Origin: CAZGVW01 sp964529265
GTDB lineage: Bacteria > Planctomycetota > Phycisphaerae > Phycisphaerales > UBA1924
DNA: 11,529 bases
Direction: 5' to 3'
NCBI GenBank assembly: GCA_964529265.1
Contig: CAZGVW010000251.1
Coordinates: 1 to 11,529, forward strand
Shown: in pieces, positions 1 to 5,686 of the stretch
Position numbering within the stretch: position 1 is the stretch's first letter
Layout of the letters: each line of letters opens with the position of its first letter
Notes under the pieces: model-generated
The model's input: the letters and a program-made list of their open reading frames with translations, nothing else
Told to the model about the DNA's origin: nothing
The model's database searches: none
Translations under genes and position numbers: made by a program

Positions 1-644
1 CCCCCACACTCCGGACACACCACCCCCTCTCCCAACCCCTCGCGCGAATACCCGCACATCACGCACCTGTTCCTCGACCGCCGCAGCGCCCGCCGCACCC
101 ACCCGGGCGCCGACACGAAACAGAACACCGCGCCCGACCACACCACCAGGTTCCCTGCGACCCCGAACCACAGCGGGCGCACAGGCATCGCAACTGGCAG
201 CCTTCCCAGGGCGGGTCTCGCCAGAAACACCGCGTCGTCCGCAAAGATGTTGAGTTGAGGGTCGGCGCGCCATCCTCCCTCGGACGCCTTGAACGGCAGC
301 CCGATGCGATCCCGATCAATCGACCACGGGTTCTGTCCGTACTCCTTCTTCGCCTCGCGCCACGCCGACAGCGCCCACTGCGCGACAGCCTCCTCGTGCT
401 TTGACCAGTTCGGCTTGCCTCGCCCGGGCTTCACGAACACTCCCGGCCCCCTGTTCACCATCCGCACCCGATGCATCCCGGGCGCCTTCAGCGTTGACCA
501 GACGTAAGCCCTTTCAACGGATCCGAATCCTGTGGATGCCGGCGGCTTCGCATACGCCCACGTCAGCACAGGCGCCTGCGCCGCCACGCACACAACCCCG
601 ATCGCCACACTCGCCCACAATCGCCACCGCCGTCGCAACCGCAT
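1..644 (-). CDS. membrane protein with C-terminal CxxC...CPECG zinc ribbon (partial)
   Basis: The - strand is open from an ATG at 644 to the window edge, giving 214 residues and no stop, so the C-terminus is missing. Residues 9-24 form a hydrophobic helix after an Arg-rich start (MRLRRRWRLW). Residues 158-179 form a second hydrophobic segment. Residues 194-213 carry two Cys pairs (C194/C197 in RCVMCGY, C210/C213 in CPECG), a treble-clef or zinc-ribbon-like knuckle. Proteins with this CxxCGY...CPECG signature near membrane helices are very common in Phycisphaerae and other planctomycetes but have no known function. The middle (25-157) is presumably outside the cytoplasm and matches nothing I recognise. 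Purine-rich sequence (GAGGCGGAGGG) sits directly before the ATG, although GGAGG is only 2 nt away. The gene lies 176 bp downstream of the aldo/keto reductase on the same strand. I am confident that it is a gene; its role is unknown. Confidence 0.8.
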   Translation of the reverse strand, partial: MRLRRRWRLWASVAIGVVCVAAQAPVLTWAYAKPPASTGFGSVERAYVWSTLKAPGMHRVRMVNRGPGVFVKPGRGKPNWSKHEEAVAQWALSAWREAKKEYGQNPWSIDRDRIGLPFKASEGGWRADPQLNIFADDAVFLARPALGRLPVAMPVRPLWFGVAGNLVVWSGAVFCFVSAPGWVRRALRRSRNRCVMCGYSREGLGEGVVCPECG

Positions 645-700
645 GCCCTCCGCCTCAAGAGGCGCCCGCCGCTGCTACGCCCGACTCACCGCATCGGTTC

Positions 701-780
701 TCCCCCCGTCTACCGTCTACTGTCTACCGCCTCCATTCCCTCTTCCCCCATCTACCACCTGCCACCTACCCACACTCCCA
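701..780 (-). repeat. GTAGGTGG/GTAGAC-rich intergenic element, copy 1
   Basis: On the - strand this gap contains GGGTAGGTGGCAGG, then GTGGTAGATGGGGGAA, then GTAGACAGTAGACGGTAGAC, a near-tandem GTAGAC array. The first two blocks recur at 4961-4998 on the + strand with one substitution and a small insertion. Both copies lie downstream of a gene's stop codon and point in that gene's direction. The rest of the 176-bp gap (645-820) shows no gene and no clear terminator. Confidence 0.55.
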
Positions 781-820
781 TCCTCCCCAACAACTGCCCG
801 AAATCGCCCGCACGCGCCCA

Positions 821-1657
821 TCAGCCCGCCGCCGCGACCGCCTGCGCCAGGTGATCCGGATTGACCGTGCCGATCACCAGGCTCGAAACGCCGGGCTCCG
901 TCAGCACGAACCGCACTGCGCCAGCGACCGGGTCATCGCCGGCACCCCCGGAAGCCGGCGCGCCGATGTGCCCGCTCGCCAGCCCCTTCTTCACCAGCAC
1001 GCCGACGCCGCGCTCCGCCGCGGCTTTGATCGCCGGCGCATCCGCCGTCTCGCGCACGTTGAGCGTCAGCATCACAACATCGCACGTTTCGACCGCAAGC
1101 AGCGCGCCCTCCGGCGTTTTCGTCGAGGCGCCCACCGCGCGCACCAGCCCGCGCGATTGAAGGTCGCGCAGCGCCTCCAGCCCGCCGCTCTCGCGGATCA
1201 CGTACTCGTCGTCGCCGTCGGAGTGCAGCAGCGCAATGTCGATCACGTCCGTGCGCAAACGCTTCAGGCTGCGCTCGATGCTCATGCGCACGTGTGCCGC
1301 GGAGAAAGCGAACGTCGATGTCGCGCCGTCGAACTCCTCGCCCGCCTTGGTGCAGATCACCCACCGCCCGCGCTTGCCGGGGGAAATCAACCGCCCCAGC
1401 CGCTCCTCGCTCACGCCGTACGCCGGCGCGGTGTCGATGAGGTTGACGCCGAGTTCCGCAGCGCGGTCGAGCAGCGCCGCCGCGGCGGAATCCGTCGGCA
1501 GTTCGAACACCCCTGGCCCCCGCCCCGCCCCCGCCCCCGCCCCCGCCCCCGGAGGCGGAAGCGGGTGCTTCAGGCCCGCGGTGCGGCCGAGTTTGACCGT
1601 TCCGAGCCCGATGGGGCTGACGGAGATTCCGGTGGTTCCGAGCGGCCGCGGCTTCAT
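821..1657 (-). CDS. aldo/keto reductase
   Basis: This is a 278-residue cytoplasmic NAD(P)H-dependent oxidoreductase of the aldo/keto reductase superfamily, with a TIM-barrel fold. The catalytic tetrad can be read directly: D75 and Y80 in LIDTAPAYG, K104 in VICTKAG and H145 in IALLHSDGD. The N-terminus PLGTTGISVSPIGLGT is typical of the family. The ending, LTEPGVSSLVIGTVNPDHL, matches the usual cofactor-binding region (GV.S.ViG...P.hl). The substrate cannot be told. Residues 29-49 are odd: LKHPLPPP followed by an Ala-Gly run, encoded by G5C tandem repeats, just before the normal VFELPTD segment. ATG 1657 was chosen because it begins the family's usual start; GGAGGT lies 15 bases upstream. The gene diverges from the FAD oxidoreductase, with 82 bp between the start codons. 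Confidence 0.92.
   Translation of the reverse strand: MKPRPLGTTGISVSPIGLGTVKLGRTAGLKHPLPPPGAGAGAGAGRGPGVFELPTDSAAAALLDRAAELGVNLIDTAPAYGVSEERLGRLISPGKRGRWVICTKAGEEFDGATSTFAFSAAHVRMSIERSLKRLRTDVIDIALLHSDGDDEYVIRESGGLEALRDLQSRGLVRAVGASTKTPEGALLAVETCDVVMLTLNVRETADAPAIKAAAERGVGVLVKKGLASGHIGAPASGGAGDDPVAGAVRFVLTEPGVSSLVIGTVNPDHLAQAVAAAG
1511..1574 (+). repeat. C-rich tandem tract plus 19-bp sequence inside the reductase gene
   Basis: On the + strand, several CCCCCG units (1516-1550) are followed by GGAGG and then CGGAAGCGGGTGCTTCAGG (1556-1574). The same 19 bases occur at 6984-7002, again preceded by C5-GG repeats in the same orientation. In the reductase frame (- strand) the element is translated as LKHPLPPPGAGAGAG and keeps the frame open. 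The - strand has at least five G4-G5 runs separated by single C residues, a strong potential G-quadruplex on the coding strand. Confidence 0.6.
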
Positions 1658-1702
1658 GGGGCATTCCGTGTACCTCCGGGGCGGCGGGGCCGCAATGCGC
1701 GC

Positions 1703-1731
1703 TTGACCGCGGGGGCGGGGGCGCCCACGAT
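1703..1731 (+). promoter_or_regulatory. possible promoter for the FAD oxidoreductase
   Basis: TTGACC (1703-1708, 5/6 to the consensus -35) is separated by 17 bp from CACGAT (1726-1731, 3/6 to the -10) in the 82-bp divergent gap. If used, transcription would begin at or near the ATG at 1740, which would fit the lack of a Shine-Dalgarno site there. The palindrome ACGATCGT (1728-1735) overlaps the proposed -10. The evidence is weak. Confidence 0.25.
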
Positions 1732-1739
1732 CGTCGGCC

Positions 1740-2957
1740 ATGCCGCCGGGCGCCGCCATCGATGTTGACGCCGTGATCTTCGGGGGCGGCATTGCGGGTC
1801 TGTGGACGCTGGGTGAACTCGTTCGGCGCGGTTTTGACGCTGTTTTGCTCGAATCGAACGCGCTCGGCGCTGGGCAGACGGTGTGGTCGCAGGGGATCAT
1901 CCACGGGGGGCTGAAATACTCGCTTTCGGGGCTGCTCACGCCATCCGCGGAGGCGATTCGCGAGATGCCGGCGGTGTGGCGCGCGTGCCTGGCGGGGGAG
2001 CGCGAGCCGGATCTCTCGAACGTGCGCGTTCGTGCGCAGGTTTGCCACCTGTGGCGCACGGAATCGCTGCGATCGGCGGTGGCGATGATCGGGGCGCGGG
2101 TGGGATTGCGGGTTTCGCCTCGGGTTTTGGAGCAGGATGAGCGGCCGGAGGCGCTGCGCTCGACGCCGGGGGTGGTGGCGGAGTTGTCGGAGCAGGTGAT
2201 TGATCCGGTTTCGCTGGTTTCTGCGCTGGCGGAGCGGAATTTGAAACGAATGGCGCGAATTGGCGCGGGTGGCGCTGGTTTGGTTGTGCGCGAGGATGGG
2301 GCTGGGGGTTGGGTGATTGAAATCGGGGATTCCGGCGCGGGAAGGGCGGTTGCGTTGCGTCCGCGGCGAGTGATTTTGTGCGCGGGGAATGGAAACGGCG
2401 CGCTGCGGGAGCGGTTTGGATTGGCGGCGGGGCGGATGCAGGTGCGGCCGCTGCGGATGGGGCTGGCGATCGGGAATCTGCCGGCGCTGAACGGGCATTG
2501 CGTGGATGGGGCGCGCACGCGTGTGACGGTGACGACGGATTTCGATGAATCCGGGCGCACGGTGTGGCAGATCGGGGGGCAGATCGCGGAAGAGGGCGTG
2601 AAGATGGGCGCGGATGAGTTTGTGCGCGCTTTGGAAGCGGAAATGCGGAACGTGCTGCCGAATGTCGAGTTTTCGGGTGTGGAATGGTCGTGGTACGAGG
2701 CGCCGCGGGCGGAGGCGGCGACGGGGGGCGGGCGGAGGCCGGAGGATTGCACGGTGATCGAGGAGGGAAGTGTGCTGACGGTGTGGCCGACGAAACTGGC
2801 GCTGGCGCCGCGGGCGGCGGAGGTGTTGTGCGGGAAGATGGGTGCGGCGGGTGGGGGTGATGCGGGTGTGGGCGCGCTGGCCGGTCGGGCGCGGCCGGGG
2901 GTGGCGGCGCCGCCGTGGAGGGGGAAGAAGGCAGGAACGCAGAGGAGCGCGGAGTGA
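1740..2957 (+). CDS. FAD-dependent oxidoreductase, DAO family
   Basis: This is a 405-residue flavoprotein of the D-amino-acid oxidase/glycerol-3-phosphate dehydrogenase fold. The FAD dinucleotide motif is G15-G17-G20 (VIFGGGIAGLWTL), and the ribose-binding acidic residue is E38 at the end of the second strand (AVLLE). A second FAD contact, GAGQTVWSQGIIHGGLKYSL (44-63), resembles the S..IIHGG region of glycerol-3-phosphate and 2-hydroxyglutarate dehydrogenases. PRRVILCAGNGNG is the usual late FAD-contact strand. The substrate is not evident. There is no signal peptide or membrane helix. The last ~11 residues (GKKAGTQRSAE) come from an AACGCAGAGGAGCGCGGAG-like intergenic sequence, so the ancestral stop was probably slightly earlier and the present TGA lies inside that sequence. 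The start at 1740 precedes the FAD motif by the normal distance but has no Shine-Dalgarno site. Confidence 0.85.
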   Translation: MPPGAAIDVDAVIFGGGIAGLWTLGELVRRGFDAVLLESNALGAGQTVWSQGIIHGGLKYSLSGLLTPSAEAIREMPAVWRACLAGEREPDLSNVRVRAQVCHLWRTESLRSAVAMIGARVGLRVSPRVLEQDERPEALRSTPGVVAELSEQVIDPVSLVSALAERNLKRMARIGAGGAGLVVREDGAGGWVIEIGDSGAGRAVALRPRRVILCAGNGNGALRERFGLAAGRMQVRPLRMGLAIGNLPALNGHCVDGARTRVTVTTDFDESGRTVWQIGGQIAEEGVKMGADEFVRALEAEMRNVLPNVEFSGVEWSWYEAPRAEAATGGGRRPEDCTVIEEGSVLTVWPTKLALAPRAAEVLCGKMGAAGGGDAGVGALAGRARPGVAAPPWRGKKAGTQRSAE

Positions 2958-3357
2958 CGCGGAGGGGAAGAGGGGAATACGAACCCGGAGAAGACGGAGG
3001 GAGACGGAGGGGGAGGGGATTGGAACGCAGAAGAGCGGCGCCGGGCATCAGTGAAGGCGGAGAGGAAGAGGGTCAGGAGGAGGAGCAGGGGGGCGGTGAC
3101 GGATGGGGCGAAGGGCTGGGTGTGTGCGCGCATGATGGGCCTCCGTATTGGGGGCGGAGGGACGCGTTTGCGCGCGCAAAACGTGTCAGTGCGCGGGCGG
3201 GACATGCGCAAGTGGTTGGGGGAGAGGGAGAAGAAAATTGTGGATTTTTGGATTTTTGGGGTGCGGCGCGCAGGGGGGGGCGGGGGGGCCAAGGGCCAAA
3301 TGGCACATGGGCGACGAGGAGTGAGCAGGGTTGGGAAGAAGAGGCGCTTGTCGAGCA

Positions 3358-3436
3358 GGAGAAAGGCATAGTTGAAGAGGAGGGGTAGAGAAGGAGCCCC
3401 TCACCCTTCCCTCTCCCCGCAGAGCCGGGGAGAGGG
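3358..3436 (+). repeat. 80-bp palindrome-ended repeat, copy 1
   Basis: The repeat starts GGAGAAAGGCATAGTTGAAG and ends in an 11-bp perfect stem: CCCTCTCCCCG (3409-3419), a 6-nt loop, then CGGGGAGAGGG (3426-3436). It differs from copy 2 by about three substitutions and three one-base indels. Hairpins of the CTCTCCCCG...CGGGGAGAG kind are a familiar class of dispersed intergenic palindromes in GC-rich bacteria. No U-run follows the stem, so it is not a classical terminator. Confidence 0.75.
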
Positions 3437-3547
3437 GTCGGAGGGGCAGTGCGATGACCCGGTGGTTCGACAAGCGGGCGTGAGTGGCGATGACCGGGGC
3501 GGGGACGCCCCGAGCGGGCACGCGTGCGCGGGGCGCTGGGCGAACGA

Positions 3548-3629
3548 GGAGAAAAGGCATAGTTGAAGAGGAGGGGGTAGGGAAAGAGCCCCTCACCCTT
3601 TCCCTCTCCCCGCAAAGCCGGGGAGAGGG
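3548..3629 (+). repeat. 80-bp palindrome-ended repeat, copy 2
   Basis: This is a direct repeat of copy 1, starting 190 bp later. The shared core runs from GGAGAAAAGGCATAGTTGAA through AGCCCCTCACCC to the same 11-bp stem (3602-3612 with 3619-3629), with loop CAAAGC instead of CAGAGC. The loop change leaves pairing intact. Confidence 0.75.
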
Positions 3630-3876
3630 GGCGAGGCGGCGCGACATGTTTGGGTGGGGTGTGAGGTCCGGGGGGGTTATGACGCCTGTGGGGTTGAGGA
3701 AAGCGCATAGACGCGGTGTGACGCGGTTGAGACGGTTCGCGGCCCGTCCGATCAGAGAAGCGGCCTCCTCAACGAGGGGATGGACCGCCCGGGCGACCGT
3801 TGCCGCGGCGGAGCCGTTTTCTGCGGCGGAGAGGGGGCTTGCAGTGGCGGGCCGCGGTGGTCGCGGCGGCAGAACC

Positions 3877-3894
3877 GCTCCGTGGAGACGGAGC
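3877..3894 (+). other. perfect hairpin upstream of the GGDEF gene
   Basis: GCTCCGT (3877-3883), loop GGAG, ACGGAGC (3888-3894) form a 7-bp perfect stem ending 33 bases before the start codon at 3928. It may be an intergenic palindrome or a 5' leader structure; nothing shows which. Confidence 0.4.
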
Positions 3895-3927
3895 CGTGCG
3901 CAGGTCAGGAAGGGTGGCAAGCGGAGC

Positions 3928-4956
3928 ATGACCAAGCCGAGCCTTCCCAGAGTGTTGCTCATTGAAGATGACGATGCGCTGGCGGAGCGCATGAAGCGGA
4001 CGCTCGAGGGCCACTTCAAGTGGGCGTGCACGGAGCGGTGCGGCTCGCTGGCGGCGTTGGCGAACGTGGATCTGGCGCGCTTCGACGTCGTGGTGTGCGA
4101 CGACGTGCTGCCGGACGGTCGCGGGCTGGACGCGGTGCAGATCATCATCAGCCGGCGCGAGGAGTTGCCGGTGGTGCTGGCGCTGGCGGAGGATTCGGCA
4201 CGGCACGCGGTGGGCGCGGTGCGCATGGGCGCAGCGGACTGCCTGGTGCGGGTGGGCGACTTCGTGCGCACGCTGCCGGCGATGATTGAGAAGAATCTGG
4301 AGCTGGCGCGCATCCGGCGGGACAACCTGCGGCTGCAGGCGGCGCTTTCGAGTTCGCTGGCGGAACTGAAGCGGAAGAACCGGGAGTTGGAGGAGGCGGC
4401 GTCGCGCTTCGAGGCGATGGCGACGACGGACCTGCTCACGAGCCTTGCGAACCGGCGGCGGCTGGATCAGCGGCTGGGGCTGATGTTCTCGGAGGCGGTG
4501 CGCTACGGGCAGGACCTGACGTGTTTGATGATCGACCTCGACGGGTTCAAGTCGATCAACGACACGCTGGGGCACCAGCGCGGGGATGAGCTGCTCATGC
4601 TCACGGGGCGGATCATCAACGAGCAGATCCGGTCATCGGACCTGGGCGCGCGGTACGGCGGGGACGAGTTCGTGGTGATTCTGCCGCACACGGGGTATGA
4701 GACGGCGATCTCGCTGGGGCGGCGGCTGGTGGTGGAGTTTCAGAAGCAGGTGGGACGCGTGCTGGGGGAGATCGGGCGGTGCGGGATGTCGATCGGGCTG
4801 TCGTCCTTGAGCCTGAGCCGGCCGCTGGATGCGCAGCAGTTGATTGCGCACGCGGACAGCGCGCTGTACACGGCGAAGCTGTCGGGGCGTTCGCGGATCA
4901 TGGTGTGCGGGCCGGACGGTGTGACGGCGATGGCGCCGGAGAGTCTGGCGGCGTGA
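3928..4956 (+). CDS. response regulator with GGDEF domain (diguanylate cyclase)
   Basis: This is a 342-residue cytoplasmic two-domain protein. Residues 8-120 form a receiver with acidic-pocket residues E13/D14/D15 and probable phospho-acceptor D58 (VVVCDDVLPDG). Two receiver switch positions look changed: the usual Thr/Ser after strand 4 is Leu/Ala (VVLALAED), and the conserved Lys appears as R108 (ADCLVRV). Residues 118-162 are a charged, heptad-like helix. The GGDEF domain follows, with TTDLLTSLANRR (166-177), a DLDGFKSINDTLGH metal/GTP segment (203-216), an intact GGDEF at 244-248, and an I-site RSSD (235-238) exactly five residues upstream. It should therefore make cyclic di-GMP with product inhibition. 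No partner histidine kinase is in the window. ATG 3928 begins just before the receiver's first strand; its Shine-Dalgarno site is poor. The frame is open further upstream, but only through repeats. Confidence 0.93.
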   Translation: MTKPSLPRVLLIEDDDALAERMKRTLEGHFKWACTERCGSLAALANVDLARFDVVVCDDVLPDGRGLDAVQIIISRREELPVVLALAEDSARHAVGAVRMGAADCLVRVGDFVRTLPAMIEKNLELARIRRDNLRLQAALSSSLAELKRKNRELEEAASRFEAMATTDLLTSLANRRRLDQRLGLMFSEAVRYGQDLTCLMIDLDGFKSINDTLGHQRGDELLMLTGRIINEQIRSSDLGARYGGDEFVVILPHTGYETAISLGRRLVVEFQKQVGRVLGEIGRCGMSIGLSSLSLSRPLDAQQLIAHADSALYTAKLSGRSRIMVCGPDGVTAMAPESLAA

Positions 4957-4960
4957 ATGG

Positions 4961-4998
4961 GGGTAGGTGGTAGGCTGTAGGTGGTAGATGGGGGAATA
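4961..4998 (+). repeat. GTAGGTGG-rich intergenic element, copy 2
   Basis: GGGTAGGTGGTAGG and GTAGGTGGTAGATGGGGGAA fill most of the 65-bp gap between the converging GGDEF and smpB genes, starting 4 bases after the GGDEF stop. The element matches the - strand of 701-780. It has no strong stem, so a terminator role is not shown. Confidence 0.5.
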
Positions 4999-5021
4999 GA
5001 AGACAAAGGACGCGTGAGTCC

Positions 5022-5513
5022 TCAGATCTTCTTGCGCGTCATGGCGCGTTGGAGTTCTCTGTCTGACTCGCGCTGCTTGAGGTCCTGGCGGCGGTCGTGG
5101 TGTTGTTTGCCGCGGGCGACGCCGATGAGCAGTTTCACGCGGCCGTCCTTGAAGTACATCTTGAGCGGGACGATGGTCGTGCCCTTGGCTTCGGACTCGG
5201 TGGCGAGTTTGAGGATTTCGCGTTTGTGGGCGAGGAGTGCGCGGGAGCGGAGTGCGGGGTGGTGGTGGATGCCGCGGGCGGGGGCGTATTCCCCGATGTG
5301 GACGCCGTAGAGGGTGAGGGCGCAGGGCTCGGCTTCGGCGCGGACGTAGCCTTCGGCGATGGAGGCGAGTCCGGCGCGGATGGATTTGACCTCTGAGCCG
5401 CGGAGCGCGACGCCGACTTCGAGCGTGCGCTCGACGAAGTAGTTGTGGCGCGCCTTTCGGTTCTCGATGACGGGCTCATCGGGTCGGGAGTGTTTTTTGG
5501 CGGCGGCGGCCAT
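5022..5513 (-). CDS. smpB: SsrA-binding protein SmpB
   Basis: This is a 163-residue RNA-binding protein that carries tmRNA (ssrA) to stalled ribosomes for trans-translation. Family hallmarks are in order: IENRKARHNYFVERTLEVGV (16-35), LRGSEVKSIRAG (37-48), the beta-barrel strand YGVHIGEY (69-76), RSRALLAHKREILKL (89-103) with VPLKMYFKDGRVKLLIGVARGK (115-136), and a basic C-terminal tail (DRRQDLKQRESDRELQRAMTRK) that enters the decoding site. Length is normal for the family. HHD (138-140) stands where many members have a Tyr-Asp pair. ATG 5513 gives the usual short Lys-containing N-terminus; the upstream bases are C-rich with no Shine-Dalgarno site. The gene converges with the GGDEF gene and diverges from the mqnD-like gene. 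The tmRNA gene is not in the window. Confidence 0.96.
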   Translation of the reverse strand: MAAAAKKHSRPDEPVIENRKARHNYFVERTLEVGVALRGSEVKSIRAGLASIAEGYVRAEAEPCALTLYGVHIGEYAPARGIHHHPALRSRALLAHKREILKLATESEAKGTTIVPLKMYFKDGRVKLLIGVARGKQHHDRRQDLKQRESDRELQRAMTRKKI

Positions 5514-5536
5514 GGGAAGGGGGAGGCTAGGAGGGG

Positions 5537-5578
5537 AAATGGCAAAGCACAAATGGCAGAGCACAAATGGAAAGCGGC
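5537..5578 (+). repeat. 14-bp tandem repeat, AAATGGCAAAGCAC type
   Basis: The units are AAATGGCAAAGCAC (5537-5550), AAATGGCAGAGCAC (5551-5564, one mismatch) and a third degenerate unit beginning AAATGG (5565-5578). They lie in the 173-bp gap between the divergent smpB and mqnD-like genes and are much richer in A/T than the surroundings. CCAAATGGCACATGG at 3296 is similar. Confidence 0.6.
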
Positions 5579-5631
5579 AAGGCAGGATGGGGAAGTGGAA
5601 GACGAATACGCGGACGAAGCGCGGGGCAGGG

Positions 5632-5686
5632 GCGGGCATCCAAAGCGACTTGGGAGTGCGCGGGCGTTCTTCCGTAGGATGCCCGC
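5632..5686. promoter_or_regulatory. 10-bp perfect inverted repeat ending at the mqnD-like start codon
   Basis: GCGGGCATCC (5632-5641) and GGATGCCCGC (5677-5686) are exact reverse complements separated by 35 bp, and the right arm touches the ATG at 5687. A weak promoter fit, TTGGGA (5650-5655) with TAGGAT (5675-5680) at 19-bp spacing, lies between and over the arms. The repeat could be a protein-binding operator or an RNA hairpin hiding the start codon. The inverted repeat is certain; its function is not. Confidence 0.4.

Larger units (their letters stand above)
2958..3927. other. ~970-bp stretch without a convincing gene, rich in simple repeats
   Basis: Open frames exist on both strands, but their translations are Arg/Gly/Glu-rich or Pro/Ser-rich and show no domain. 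The stretch contains a strongly purine-rich + strand (about 2,920-3,110) with GGAACGCAGAGGAGCG (2935) echoed by GGAACGCAGAAGAGCG (3022). It also has GGATTTTT twice in tandem (3242-3257), the only A/T-rich spot. Two copies of an 80-bp repeat follow (3358-3436, 3548-3629), with a GGGGCG-GGGA-CGCCCC hairpin between them (3496-3511). A further hairpin lies just before the GGDEF gene. I see no tRNA or other known RNA. Confidence 0.6.

Noticed and set aside
1658..1739. Replication origin at the skew switch
   Set aside because: There is no cluster of DnaA boxes, no AT-rich unwinding region and no dnaA or dnaN gene. Gene orientation explains most of the switch.
3040..3175. Hydrophobic Leu-rich peptide on the - strand resembling a signal peptide
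   Set aside because: It arises from the purine-rich AGGAGGAGGAG tract read in antisense and is followed by low-complexity sequence.
821..3292. Very long - strand open frame (823 codons) spanning three regions
   Set aside because: Only its last 278 codons are a real protein (the reductase). The rest is Pro/Ser/Arg-rich antisense of the FAD oxidoreductase and of the repeat-rich spacer.
3409..3436. Rho-independent terminator
   Set aside because: The stem is strong but no T-run follows, and a near-identical copy lies 190 bp on. It fits a dispersed palindrome better.
4957..5021. tmRNA (ssrA) gene next to smpB
   Set aside because: The gaps on both sides of smpB are too short and show no tRNA-like ends or tag-peptide frame.
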